Assembly (NCBI GenBank): GCA_046160485.1
Contig: JBJXGV010000036.1
Location: 124,001-188,000 of the forward strand
DNA: 64,000 nucleotides
From: JBJXGV01 sp046160485
GTDB lineage: Bacteria; Orphanbacterota; Orphanbacteria; JBJXGV01
Direction: 5' to 3'
Shown: one piece after another, positions 43,395 through 52,854 of the stretch
How positions within the stretch are numbered: the first letter of the stretch is position 1
How the letters are laid out: each line of letters opens with the position of its first letter
Position numbers and translations under genes: made by a program
The notes under the pieces: model-generated
What the model was told of the DNA's origin: nothing
Database searches by the model: none
Seen by the model: the letters and a program-made list of their open reading frames with translations, nothing else

Positions 43395-44479
43395 TGCTCT
43401 ACTACCTCCTCTATCCGCTGCATCAGGAGTTTTCCGTTCTCAATGTTTTTCGCTACATCACGTTCCGTGCCGCGTACGCGACGATTACCGCGCTTCTTAT
43501 TTCGTTTCTTCTCGGGCCGCCGCTCATCCGCTACCTGCGCAACAAACTCGTGCTGCAGCGCATTCGCGAGGAAGGCCCCGAGTCGCATCAGAAAAAAACG
43601 GGCACGCCGACGATGGGCGGGCTGCTCATCCTCCTGTCGATTCTCGTGCCGACGTTTCTCTGGGCTGACCTGCGCAACCAGTACGTCTTGCTCCTGCTCG
43701 GGAGCACGGTGTGGCTCGGCGCGATCGGATTTCTCGACGACTACCTCAAGGTCGTGAAGAAGGCGCCGAAGGGTCTCATCGGGCGATACAAACTCGCGGG
43801 GCAATTCGCGCTCGGCATCGTCGTCGGCCTGATCCTCTACGCGAATCCGCCCGGCGCCGGCATGGAAGCGAGAACGTCGATCCCGTTCTTCAAGAACGTG
43901 TTTCTGAGCCTCGGGATTTTCTTTCCGCTCTTCGTGATGTTCGTGATCACGGGCGCGTCGAACGCGGTGAATCTCACGGACGGACTCGATGGCCTCGCGA
44001 CGGGGCTTCTCGCGCTCGCTTTTTCGGCCTTCGCGGGGATGACGTACTTGAGTGGCCACGCGAAATTCGCCGCCTATCTCAACATTCCGTTCATCGAGGG
44101 TGCCGGCGAGCTGACGATTTTCTGCGGGGCCGCGATCGGCGCCTCGCTCGGGTTTCTCTGGTACAACGCGCATCCCGCCGAGGTCTTCATGGGAGACACG
44201 GGATCGCTTCCGCTCGGCGGCGCGCTCGCAATCGTCGCGGCGTGCATCAAAATGGAGTTTCTTCTCGCGGTCGTCGGCGGCGTCTTCGTGATCGAAGCGC
44301 TTTCGGTGATCATCCAGGTCGCCTCGTATCGATTGCGCGGCCGCCGCGTTTTCAAAATGGCGCCGATTCACCATCACTTCGAGCTGTCGAACTGGTCCGA
44401 AACAAAAGTCGTCGTGCGCTTCTGGATCGTGGCGATTTTGCTGGCGCTTCTTTCACTCTCCACGTTAAAGCTAAGGTGA
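43394..44479 (+). CDS. mraY: Phospho-MurNAc-pentapeptide transferase MraY
   Basis: Inner-membrane enzyme that forms lipid I. 361 aa with about ten membrane helices. Signature regions: GTPTMGG, GFLDDYLKV (Asp-Asp pair), NAVNLTDGLDGLATG, MGDTGSLPLGG and the HHHFE motif before the last helices. GTG 43394 overlaps the murF stop by one base (TAGTG). Confidence 0.95.
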   Translation: MLYYLLYPLHQEFSVLNVFRYITFRAAYATITALLISFLLGPPLIRYLRNKLVLQRIREEGPESHQKKTGTPTMGGLLILLSILVPTFLWADLRNQYVLLLLGSTVWLGAIGFLDDYLKVVKKAPKGLIGRYKLAGQFALGIVVGLILYANPPGAGMEARTSIPFFKNVFLSLGIFFPLFVMFVITGASNAVNLTDGLDGLATGLLALAFSAFAGMTYLSGHAKFAAYLNIPFIEGAGELTIFCGAAIGASLGFLWYNAHPAEVFMGDTGSLPLGGALAIVAACIKMEFLLAVVGGVFVIEALSVIIQVASYRLRGRRVFKMAPIHHHFELSNWSETKVVVRFWIVAILLALLSLSTLKLR

Positions 44480-44513
44480 CGATCGAGTGGCATCTCGCGG
44501 CGGAGTGGCGGTG

Positions 44514-45935
44514 ATGGCGGCGGAGGATTCGGGGTTGGGCGGGTTCGTGTCTACGGGCGTGGAAGGCCTCCAGGGAAAGCGGGTCGTCGTGCTCGGTTTG
44601 TCGCGCAGCGGCGCGGCGGCGATCGATCTGCTTCTTGATTCGGGCGCGCGGGTTCTCGGGACCGACTCGCGCACCGAGGAGGCCTTCGGCGCCGACGCGC
44701 GTGCGTGGCGCGATCGCGGCGCGACGCTCTCGCTCGGCGCGAATCCCACCGACCTCGCCGCCGGGGCCGATCTGATCGTCACGAGCCCCGGAATTTCCGC
44801 GCGGCACCCGCTTCTCGCCGCGGCGCGCGATCGCGGCATTCCCGTTTGGAGCGAGCTCGAACTCGGCGCGCGTGCAGCGCGCGCGCTCATCGTGGCGCTG
44901 ACCGGCACGAACGGCAAGACGACAGCGACGCACATGACGGGCGCGATTTTTTCGGCCGCGGGGTTTCCGTCGGCGATCGCGGGAAACGTCGGCTACCCGC
45001 TCAGCCGCGCGGCGCGAGAAGTCCCCGCGAGCGGACGTCTCGCCGTCGAAGTATCGAGCTATCAACTCGAGTGGACGGAGGAGTTTCATCCGCGCGTTGC
45101 GGTGATCTTGAACCTCACCCCCGATCATCTCGAGCGCCACGGCGACTTCGAGGGTTACCGGCGCGCGAAAGGCCGCATCTTCGAGCGGATGACCGCCGAC
45201 GATACGCTCGTGCTCGTGGCGGACGACGCGGCGCTCGACGCGTATCGGCGCGAGGCGCGCTGCCGGATTCTCGACGTGAGCGCGGTGCGCCGCGTCGAGC
45301 GCGGCACGTGGCTCGAAGCGGGACGCCTCTGGGCGCGGCTCGACGAGCGTGAGGCCGCGCCGATTCTCGACGCCGCCGAGCTGCGCGTGCCCGGTGCGCA
45401 CAACGTGACGAACGCGCTCGCCGCCGCCGCGGCCACGCTCGCCGCGGGCGCGCCGCTCGAAGCCGTCCGCGGGGCGCTCGCGCGCTTCGAGAGCCTGCCG
45501 CATCGCCTCGAGCCGGTCGCCGAAGTGAACGGCGTGCGTCTGGTCAACGATTCGAAGTCGACCAATGTCGACTCGCTTCTCGTCGCGTTACGCTCGTACT
45601 CACGGCCGGTCGTGTTGATCGCAGGCGGCCGCGACAAAGAGACGCCTCTCGGCGAGGTCGCCGCCCTCCTGCGCGAACGTGCGCGCGGGGCGGTCCTCAT
45701 CGGCGAAGCGGCGGATCGTTTCGAGGCCGCGTTCCGAGATGCGACGACCACGCTACGCGCCGATTCGCTGGAATCCGCGACGCGCGCCGCGCTCGACCTT
45801 GCGCAGCCGGGCGACACGATCCTTCTTTCGCCCGCGTGCGCGAGCTTCGACATGTTCCGCGACTACGAACATCGCGGAGACGCATTCCGCGAGATCGCTT
45901 GCCGCATCGCAGCGGAAAGGAGCAAGCCGTCATGA
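44514..45935 (+). CDS. murD: UDP-MurNAc-L-alanine-D-glutamate ligase MurD
   Basis: Adds D-Glu to UDP-MurNAc-L-Ala. 473 aa with an N-terminal Rossmann-like domain (VVVLGLSRSGAAAIDLLL), ATP motif GTNGKT at 131-136, LNLTPDHLERHG and the C-terminal DSKSTNVDS. ATG 44514 has GGAG eight bases upstream; in-frame GTGs at 44487, 44505 and 44511 are possible but less well placed. The stop overlaps ftsW as ATGA. Confidence 0.93.
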   Translation: MAAEDSGLGGFVSTGVEGLQGKRVVVLGLSRSGAAAIDLLLDSGARVLGTDSRTEEAFGADARAWRDRGATLSLGANPTDLAAGADLIVTSPGISARHPLLAAARDRGIPVWSELELGARAARALIVALTGTNGKTTATHMTGAIFSAAGFPSAIAGNVGYPLSRAAREVPASGRLAVEVSSYQLEWTEEFHPRVAVILNLTPDHLERHGDFEGYRRAKGRIFERMTADDTLVLVADDAALDAYRREARCRILDVSAVRRVERGTWLEAGRLWARLDEREAAPILDAAELRVPGAHNVTNALAAAAATLAAGAPLEAVRGALARFESLPHRLEPVAEVNGVRLVNDSKSTNVDSLLVALRSYSRPVVLIAGGRDKETPLGEVAALLRERARGAVLIGEAADRFEAAFRDATTTLRADSLESATRAALDLAQPGDTILLSPACASFDMFRDYEHRGDAFREIACRIAAERSKPS

Positions 45936-47149
45936 CGCCGTTCTTGCGCGGCCGCGCGGAAGAAGGAACGAAGAGCCCCAGCCGCGAGATGGACACGGTG
46001 CTTCTCGGCGTCGTCGCGTGCATCCTCGCGATCGGCGTCGTGATGGTCTACTCCGCCAGCTCCGCGCTCGCGGGAAAGTCGTACGGCGACGAGCTTCACT
46101 TCTTCAAGGGACAGGCGCTGCGCGCCGTCGTCGGGTTCGTCTTGATGCTGTGGATCGCGTCGAGCGACCTGAACTGGCTGTCACGCCACGCTCGCACGAT
46201 CTTGCTCGGCGCGTTCTTGCTTCTGGCTCTCGTCCTCATCCCGGGGATCGGAATCAAGATTCGCGGCGCGCGCCGCTGGCTCTCGCTCGGATTCATGACG
46301 ATTCAGCCCGCGGAGTTTATGAAACTCGCGCTCGTCGTCTATCTCGCCGACTTCATGACGCGGCGCGAGGAGCGTCTCGCGACGTTTCGCCGAGGCGTAC
46401 TGCCGCCGCTCATCGTCGTCGCGGCGGCGTGCGTCCTGCTCTTCGCGCAGCCGAGTCTCGGGGGCGTCATTCTCCTCGGCACGGTCGCGGCCGGCATTCT
46501 TCTCGTCGGCGGCGCGCGGCTGCATCACCTTGCGCTTGCCGGCGGGATTCTCTGCTCGCTCGCGATCGCGTCGATTCTTCTGAATCCGTACCAGTCGAAG
46601 CGCCTTCGCGGTTTCACCGACGGCACGCAGAACACGATGGAAGAAGACTACCAGGGCGAGCAGGGGATTTTGGCGCTCGGCTCGGGCGGCGCGCTCGGCA
46701 AAGGCTTCGGCCATAGCCAGCAGAAGCTCTTCTTCCTCCCGGACGCGCATACCGACTTCATCATGGCGATCGTCGGCGAGGAGATGGGATTCGCGGGCGC
46801 CGTCTTCGTGCTCTTCCTCTACGTCGTTCTCTTCTATCGCGGCGTGATGATCGCGTGGCGTTCGGCGACGCGCTTCAAGCAGCTCCTCGCGCTCGGCCTT
46901 ACGCTTTCCATCTTCTGCCAAGCGGTGCTCAATCTGCTGGTCGTCACGCGCCTGATTCCGACGACGGGGCAGCCGCTCCCGTTTCTATCCTACGGCGGCT
47001 CTAGTCTCATGTTTAACCTGCTCCACGTCGGCATTCTGCTTTCGCTTTCGCGATCGACACTCCCGAAGCCGAAACTTGCCGTGCGCGACGAGCGAAACGT
47101 TCTCTACGACAGCGGCCTGCCGAGCGGCGCGGAGTTCTTGAGGCCGTGA
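45932..47149 (+). CDS. ftsW: Septal SEDS glycosyltransferase FtsW
   Basis: Polymerises septal glycan strands in partnership with FtsI. 405 aa with ten membrane helices after a basic N-terminus. Conserved SEDS stretches: VVMVYSASSALA, GARRWLSLGFMTIQPAEFMKLA, FLPDAHTDFIMAIVGEEMGF and TGQPLPFLSYGGSSL. ATG 45932 overlaps the murD stop, and its own stop overlaps murG. Confidence 0.95.
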   Translation: MTPFLRGRAEEGTKSPSREMDTVLLGVVACILAIGVVMVYSASSALAGKSYGDELHFFKGQALRAVVGFVLMLWIASSDLNWLSRHARTILLGAFLLLALVLIPGIGIKIRGARRWLSLGFMTIQPAEFMKLALVVYLADFMTRREERLATFRRGVLPPLIVVAAACVLLFAQPSLGGVILLGTVAAGILLVGGARLHHLALAGGILCSLAIASILLNPYQSKRLRGFTDGTQNTMEEDYQGEQGILALGSGGALGKGFGHSQQKLFFLPDAHTDFIMAIVGEEMGFAGAVFVLFLYVVLFYRGVMIAWRSATRFKQLLALGLTLSIFCQAVLNLLVVTRLIPTTGQPLPFLSYGGSSLMFNLLHVGILLSLSRSTLPKPKLAVRDERNVLYDSGLPSGAEFLRP

Positions 47150-48315
47150 GCGCGACACGCCCCCGCATCGTTATCGCGGCCGGTGGCACCGGCGGGCACT
47201 TGTTTCCCGGTATCGCCGTCGCGGAAGCGCTTCGCGCGCGCGGCGTCACCGATGTGCTCTTCGTTTCCGCCGGAAAGGGAAACTGGCGCGAGGCGCTCGA
47301 CGGCGCCGGCATGCGCTGGCGCGCGCTTCCGGTGCGCGGCTTCGGCCGGCGCCCGAGTTTCGCGCACCTCGCGTTTCCGTTTCGCTTGCTCGCCGGGCTT
47401 GTGCTCTCGTTTGCGCTTCTTCTGGCGTTCCGTCCCGCGGCTGTCGTCGGTACGGGCGGCTACGTGAGCGGTCCCGTCGTTGCGATGGCGTGGCTTCTCG
47501 GACTCCCCGTGCTTCTGCTCGAGCAGAACTCGCTGCCGGGCGTCGCGACGCGGATCGCATCGCGTTTCGCGCGCGAGATTCATCTGGCGTATCCGGGGAG
47601 CGAGGCGCACTTGCCGCCGAGTGCGCGTCCGCGCGCGCGCATGACCGGCAATCCGATTCGCGCGGGCGTGCTCAGCGTGACGCGCGCCGGCGCGTGCGCA
47701 AGCCTCGGCCTGCGCGACGATCTGCCGACGTTATTCCTCCTCGGCGGCAGCCAGGGCGCGCGCGCGCTCAATCGTGCGCTCTACGACGCGCTCGCCGCCT
47801 CCGCCACCTCCAACGCCGCGGATCCCGCGGGATGGGCGTCGCGTTTGCAAGTGATCGCGCAGACCGGCGCAAGCGACGAACTCGATTGGTCGCGCGTCGA
47901 GTCCGGCGCGGCGCGCCTTGTTGCGCGTCCCTTCTTCCACGATGTCGGCGTCCCGTACGCGGCGGCGGATCTTCTCGTCTGCCGCGCGGGCGCGACCACG
48001 CTCGCCGAGGTCACCGCGCTCGGCAAGCCCGCGATCCTCGTGCCGTTTCCGTTCGCCGCGGCCGATCACCAAGCGCACAACGCCGCGGACATGGCGCGCG
48101 CCGGCGCGGCGATCGCGATTCCCGAGAGTGAATTCACGCCGGCGCGCCTCGAGCGCGAGGTGACGGCGTTACTGCAAGACGAGGGAAAACGCGCGGCGAT
48201 GGCCGCGGCGTCGAGCGCCCTCGGGCGGCCGCAGGCGGCCGAACACGTGGCCGAGGCCATCATGGGCCTGGTGGAGCGGAGGGGAAACACTTGGAACGAA
48301 TCGGCGAGATCCTGA
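47146..48315 (+). CDS. murG: UDP-GlcNAc:lipid I transferase MurG
   Basis: Peripheral membrane GT-B glycosyltransferase converting lipid I to lipid II. 389 aa with the N-terminal glycine-rich AAGGTGGHLFPGIAVAEAL, a hydrophobic membrane-association patch (PFRLLAGLVLSFALLLAF), LGGSQGARALN and the UDP-binding region CRAGATTLAEVTALGKPAIL. GTG 47146 overlaps the ftsW stop (GTGA). Confidence 0.94.
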   Translation: MSATRPRIVIAAGGTGGHLFPGIAVAEALRARGVTDVLFVSAGKGNWREALDGAGMRWRALPVRGFGRRPSFAHLAFPFRLLAGLVLSFALLLAFRPAAVVGTGGYVSGPVVAMAWLLGLPVLLLEQNSLPGVATRIASRFAREIHLAYPGSEAHLPPSARPRARMTGNPIRAGVLSVTRAGACASLGLRDDLPTLFLLGGSQGARALNRALYDALAASATSNAADPAGWASRLQVIAQTGASDELDWSRVESGAARLVARPFFHDVGVPYAAADLLVCRAGATTLAEVTALGKPAILVPFPFAAADHQAHNAADMARAGAAIAIPESEFTPARLEREVTALLQDEGKRAAMAAASSALGRPQAAEHVAEAIMGLVERRGNTWNESARS

Positions 48316-49721
48316 TGGTCGAGCGCGTCGAGTCCCGCATGTTCGGCCGTGTCCGCAAGATTCATCTCGTCGGCATCGGCGGCACGGGCATGAGCGGCAT
48401 CGCGGAGTTGCTCATCGATCTCGGTTTCGAGGTCACGGGTTCCGACTCGAAGAAGAGCGACGTGACCGAGCGGCTGGCGCAACTCGGTGCACGCATCGAC
48501 TATCACCATCGCGGCGATCACGCGGGCGCCGCCGACGTCGTCGTCACCTCGACCGCGATCGCGCCCGACAATCCTGAGGTCCACCTCGCGCGCGAGAAGG
48601 GCGTGCCGGTGATTCCGCGCGCCGAGATGCTCGCCGAACTGATGCGCGTCAAGCAGGGGATCGCGGTCGCGGGAGCGCACGGGAAGACCACCACGACGTG
48701 GCTTACTTCGCTCGTCCTCGCCGAGGGCGGCCTCGATCCGACGATTCTGGTCGGCGGCCGGCTCAAAGCGATCGGCTCGGGCGCGCGACTCGGACGCGGC
48801 GAGTATCTCGTCGCCGAGGCCGACGAGAGCGACGGCACGTTTCTCAAACTCTCGCCCGTCGTGGCGATCGTCACGAACGTCGACGAGGAGCACCTCGACT
48901 ACTACGGCACGTTCGACGCCGTGAAGCGCGCCTTCACCGAATTTCTCAACAAGATTCCGTTCTACGGCGCGTGCGTGGTCAACGTGGACGACCCTCACGT
49001 CCGCGAGATTCTGACGAGCGTCAAGCGGCGAGTCGTCACCTACGGGTTCTCGCCCGACGCGCAGATTCGCGCGGAAGCGATCGTGAGGAGAGTGACACGC
49101 ACGCGCTTTGCGGTTTTCTTCGAAGGGAAACGCCTCGGCGAGGTGGAGCTGCAGGTGCCGGGGCTGCACAACGTTTCGAACGCGCTCGCCGCGATCGGCG
49201 TCGGTCTCGAGCTCGGCGTGCCATTCGAGAAGATCGAGCGCGCGCTCGGGCTCTTCTCGGGGATCAACCGCCGCCTCGAGGTGAAGGGCGAGGCGCGCGG
49301 CGTCACGGTGATCGACGACTACGGCCACCATCCCGCCGAGGTGAAGGCGACGCTCGACGCGCTGCGGCAGGGCTGGCCGGGGCGCATCGTCGTCATCTTT
49401 CAGCCGCACCGCTACACGCGCACGCGCGATCTCTTCGAGCGCTTCGGCGAATCGTTCGACAACGCCGACCTGCTCTTCCTCACCGAGATCTACTCCGCGG
49501 GCGAGCAGCCGATTCCCGGCGTCGACGCGTCGCTCATCGCGCGCGCGGTCACCGACAAACGCGGCGGCTCGGTGCAGGTGCTCCCGAACAAGGAGACGAT
49601 CGCCGCGACGGTGCTGCCGCAATTGCGCGACGGCGATGTCGTGCTGACGCTCGGTGCGGGCGACGTGTGGAAGGCGGGCGAGCAGATACTCGAGGATCTC
49701 GCGCGAGGCGAGGGAGGATGA
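48291..49721 (+). CDS. murC: UDP-MurNAc-L-alanine ligase MurC
   Basis: First Mur ligase, adds L-Ala to UDP-MurNAc. 476 aa with KIHLVGIGGTGMSGIAELL, ATP motif GAHGKT at 128-133, DESDGTFLKL, DEEHLDYYG and IDDYGHHPAEV. Start TTG 48291 is backed by a strong GGAGGGG at the right distance and overlaps murG by 25 bases; ATG 48315 (TGATG overlap with the murG stop) is the alternative and loses eight residues. Confidence 0.93.
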   Translation: MERIGEILMVERVESRMFGRVRKIHLVGIGGTGMSGIAELLIDLGFEVTGSDSKKSDVTERLAQLGARIDYHHRGDHAGAADVVVTSTAIAPDNPEVHLAREKGVPVIPRAEMLAELMRVKQGIAVAGAHGKTTTTWLTSLVLAEGGLDPTILVGGRLKAIGSGARLGRGEYLVAEADESDGTFLKLSPVVAIVTNVDEEHLDYYGTFDAVKRAFTEFLNKIPFYGACVVNVDDPHVREILTSVKRRVVTYGFSPDAQIRAEAIVRRVTRTRFAVFFEGKRLGEVELQVPGLHNVSNALAAIGVGLELGVPFEKIERALGLFSGINRRLEVKGEARGVTVIDDYGHHPAEVKATLDALRQGWPGRIVVIFQPHRYTRTRDLFERFGESFDNADLLFLTEIYSAGEQPIPGVDASLIARAVTDKRGGSVQVLPNKETIAATVLPQLRDGDVVLTLGAGDVWKAGEQILEDLARGEGG

Positions 49722-50650
49722 TCGCGGACGTGGCGACGACACGCGCGGAAGGAATCGAAGCGATCGCAAGAACGCTCGGCGCGCGCGCGCTGCGCGACGA
49801 GCCGCTCTCGCGACACACGTCGTTTCGCATCGGCGGCCCGGCGGACATCTACGTGCGCCCCGACACGATCGACGACATCCGCTTCGTTCTGCGCACGGCG
49901 CGTGAGTGCGGCCTTCCCGTGCTGCCGCTCGGCGGCGGCTCGAACATCGTGGTGCGCGACGGCGGCGTTCGCGGCGTCGTCATTCGCATGATGAAAAACT
50001 TCGACGAGATGACGGTGCTCGGCGACGGGCGGGTGCGCGCGCGCGCCGGCGTGACGTCCGCGGGCCTCGCGTTTCGCATGGCGGAACTCGGCCTCGGCGG
50101 AATCGAGTTCGCGGTCGGCATTCCCGGAACCGTCGGCGGCGGCGTCATCACGAACGCGGGCGCGCACGGCGGCGACTGGGGGAAGCTCATCGAGTCGGTG
50201 GAAGGGATCACGGCTGACGGCGAGCCGGCGCACCTGTCGCACGACGATCTCGATTTTCGTTATCGCCACTCGGCGGTGCCCGCGGGGTTCGTCGTGACGG
50301 AAGCGACGCTGCGTCTGGAGCCGGGCGACGCTGCGAAGATTCTGGCGACGACGCGCGGCTACCTCGAGGATCGCCGCGCGAAACAGCCGCTCAATTATCC
50401 GAACGCCGGGTGCTTCTTCAAGAATCCGGCCGGCGCACACGCGGGGCAGCTCATCGAGAGCGCGGGGCTTAAGGGCTTCCGCGTCGGCGACCTCGAGGTA
50501 TCGGAGAAACACGCGAACTTCATCGTCAATCTCGGGGGCGGCACGGCGCGCGACGCGCTCGCGCTCGTCGCGGAGATTCGCGACCGCGTGCATCGCGCAC
50601 ACGGCGTTTGGGTCGAAACCGAAGTGATGGTCGTCGGGGAGGAGGCGTGA
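49718..50650 (+). CDS. murB: UDP-N-acetylenolpyruvoylglucosamine reductase MurB
   Basis: FAD- and NADPH-dependent reduction that yields UDP-MurNAc. 310 aa with the FAD-binding PLGGGSNIVVRDGGVRG, GIPGTVGGGVITNAGAHGG, RYRHSAVP, and the catalytic NAGCFFKNP and SEKHANFIVN stretches; it is the type I/II fold without an extra insertion. ATG 49718 overlaps the murC stop, with GGGAGG just upstream. Its stop overlaps ftsQ as TGATG. Confidence 0.94.
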   Translation: MIADVATTRAEGIEAIARTLGARALRDEPLSRHTSFRIGGPADIYVRPDTIDDIRFVLRTARECGLPVLPLGGGSNIVVRDGGVRGVVIRMMKNFDEMTVLGDGRVRARAGVTSAGLAFRMAELGLGGIEFAVGIPGTVGGGVITNAGAHGGDWGKLIESVEGITADGEPAHLSHDDLDFRYRHSAVPAGFVVTEATLRLEPGDAAKILATTRGYLEDRRAKQPLNYPNAGCFFKNPAGAHAGQLIESAGLKGFRVGDLEVSEKHANFIVNLGGGTARDALALVAEIRDRVHRAHGVWVETEVMVVGEEA

Positions 50651-51486
50651 TGTTCGGGAAAGCGACGAAGCCGTACGCGAGCGCTCCATGGAGCCCCGAG
50701 CCGCGACCGCCGGGCGCACCGCGCCGGCGTCGTCTACTGTTCATCCTCTCGCTCGTTGCGCTCGCGCTTCTCGTGCCGGGCGCGATCGTCGGCGGCCGCG
50801 CATTGCGCCGCGCTTGCGAGACCTCGCCGCGCTTTGCGATCCGCGACATCCTCGTCGACGGTACGCGCCGCCTCGATCCCGCGACGCTCGCGACCGAGGC
50901 CGGCGTTCTCTCCGGCGAGAACCTCTTTCGCCTAACGCCCGAACTCGCCGAGGCGCGGCTTTCGACGAATCCGTGGATCGCGACGGCCGACATCCGCCGC
51001 CACTTTCCGTCGCGCGTCGAGATTCACGTCACCGAGCGCGAACCGGTGGCGCTCGTATCGAACGGCGAGTGGTGCGGCGTCGACGCGACCGGCGCCGTAT
51101 TGCCGCTCGACGCAATCGACGAGCGCTTCGACCTTCCGATTCTCACCGGCTGCGGCGCGGTCACGGCGCTCGACGCCGAGCGGCTGCGGCGCGGCGCCGC
51201 CTTTCTCGAACTCGTCGGCCGCGAGCGCGCGTACTTGCTCCGCGACATCTCCGAGGTCGACCTCTCCGATCCCGTCGATCTCGTCGCGTACACGCTCCAC
51301 TCCGGCACGGCGGTGCGCTTCGGCGCCGAGGGCTGGGGCGAGAAACTCGCGCGTCTGGTTCCCGTGCTCGAAGACCTCTCCGGCGTCGAGCGTATGCCGG
51401 TCACGATCGATCTGCGGTTCGCCGGCCAAGCCGTCGTCCGATTCCAAGAGCAGCCCGAGCCAAAAGAAAGTGAGGACGAAGCTTGA
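50650..51486 (+). CDS. ftsQ: Cell-division protein FtsQ (POTRA domain)
   Basis: Bitopic divisome protein. 278 aa: proline-rich cytoplasmic tail (about 1-25), membrane helix about 27-49, POTRA domain about 60-135 (FAIRDILVDGTRRLDPATLA, NPWIATADIRRHFPSRVEI HVTERE region) and the FtsQ/DivIB beta domain to about 265. The cluster has no ddl between murB and ftsQ, unlike E. coli. The last ten residues are acidic. Confidence 0.87.
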   Translation: MFGKATKPYASAPWSPEPRPPGAPRRRRLLFILSLVALALLVPGAIVGGRALRRACETSPRFAIRDILVDGTRRLDPATLATEAGVLSGENLFRLTPELAEARLSTNPWIATADIRRHFPSRVEIHVTEREPVALVSNGEWCGVDATGAVLPLDAIDERFDLPILTGCGAVTALDAERLRRGAAFLELVGRERAYLLRDISEVDLSDPVDLVAYTLHSGTAVRFGAEGWGEKLARLVPVLEDLSGVERMPVTIDLRFAGQAVVRFQEQPEPKESEDEA

Positions 51487-51550
51487 ATTATGTTGACGGA
51501 TGCGCGAATCCGCGAGACAAGCATGAACGGCCAACGGGAGGGGTGGTGAG

Positions 51551-52789
51551 GTGAAGGCAACGCAAGGTGTAGTCGCCGGTATCGACGTCGGAACGACGAA
51601 GGTGTGCGCGATGATCGCCACCCTCGCGCCGGCCAGAATCGTGGGCGCGGGATGCGTCCCATGCGAGGGACTCAAGAAGGGCGTCGTCGTGAACGCCGAA
51701 AAGACGACGCAAGCACTCTCGGACGCGGTCGCGGAGGCGGGGAGGACGGCGGGTGTGAAGATCGCGGAGGCGCTCATCGGAATCGGCGGCGACCATGTGC
51801 GCGGGCTCAATCGCCGCGAGATCGTCGCGGTCGGGCGCGCCAACGGCGAAGTGCGCGAGTCCGACGTCCGCCGGCTCTCCGATTCCGCGCGCAAGGCAGC
51901 CCTCTCCTCCGAACGCACGATCCTTCACACGTTGCCGCAGCAGTTCGTCGTGGGCGGCGAAGGCGGCATCAAAGACCCCGTCGGAATGACGGGCGGCCGC
52001 CTCGAAGGCTACTTTCATCTCGTCACCGGATCGTCGGCCGCAATCGGCAGCCTCGCACGCTGCACGCGCCGCGCCGGCATCCGCGCTCTCGAGTTCGTGC
52101 CTCTCGCGTACGCCTCGTCGCTTGCCGTGATCACGCCGGATGAATACGAGTCGGGTGTGGCGCTCATCGATATCGGCGCCGGCACGACGGGTGTCGCGGT
52201 CTTCCGCGACGGCGCGCCGCGCCATGTCGGCGTTCTTCCGGTCGGCGGCTGGCACATCACGAACGACATCGCGATCGGCCTCGACGTGAGCCCCGCCGAC
52301 GCCGAGGCGATGAAACTCGAACACGGATGGATTCTCGCGGGGCTCGGCGAATCCGGCCGCGAGATCTCGATCCGCGGTTCGAACGGCGGCGGGACGCGTA
52401 TCGTCTCCGCCGAGGTTCTCGGCTCGATCATCGGCCCGCGCGTTGAAGAGATTCTCTCGCTCGCGGCCGCGCAGATCGCCGAGAACGACCTCTCTGAAAG
52501 TATTCGCGCCGGCGTCGTGCTGACGGGAGGAACGTCGCGCCTGCCGGAGATCACGAGTCTTGCCGAACGCATCTTCGAGATGCCCGTGCGCCTTGGGCGC
52601 GCGCACGGTGTCGACGGCATCAGCGAAGGTCTCGAAGACCCGCGTTTCGCGGCGGCGGTCGGCCTCGCGCGCTACGGAATCGAGCGCGAGGTGACGGCGA
52701 AAGACCCATCGGCGATCGCGCACGCGCCGGCCGGGGCGGTCGGCAAGAAATTCGGCGAAGTGACCGAGTGGATCAAAGACTTCTTCTAG
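51551..52789 (+). CDS. ftsA: Cell-division protein FtsA
   Basis: Actin-like protein that tethers FtsZ to the membrane. 412 aa with the phosphate-1 motif GIDVGTTKVCAM (9-20), the FtsA-specific 1C domain (about 85-165), phosphate-2 IDIGAGTTGVAVF and adenosine motif VVLTGGTSRLPEI. The C-terminal helix (GEVTEWIKDFF) is the amphipathic membrane anchor. GTG 51551 has GGAGGGG about ten bases upstream. A 64-base gap to ftsQ contains a TTGACG but no good -10. Confidence 0.94.
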   Translation: MKATQGVVAGIDVGTTKVCAMIATLAPARIVGAGCVPCEGLKKGVVVNAEKTTQALSDAVAEAGRTAGVKIAEALIGIGGDHVRGLNRREIVAVGRANGEVRESDVRRLSDSARKAALSSERTILHTLPQQFVVGGEGGIKDPVGMTGGRLEGYFHLVTGSSAAIGSLARCTRRAGIRALEFVPLAYASSLAVITPDEYESGVALIDIGAGTTGVAVFRDGAPRHVGVLPVGGWHITNDIAIGLDVSPADAEAMKLEHGWILAGLGESGREISIRGSNGGGTRIVSAEVLGSIIGPRVEEILSLAAAQIAENDLSESIRAGVVLTGGTSRLPEITSLAERIFEMPVRLGRAHGVDGISEGLEDPRFAAAVGLARYGIEREVTAKDPSAIAHAPAGAVGKKFGEVTEWIKDFF

Positions 52790-52854
52790 CAAATTGATGA
52801 TCGCGTTGTTCTTTTGTTCTGGGTGGGAGCCCGGGTGTGGAGAGGAGGCAGGAC

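Noticed and set aside
51493..51530. TTGACG upstream of ftsA as a promoter
   Set aside because: No acceptable -10 at 16-19 bp; ftsA is probably read through from the dcw promoter.
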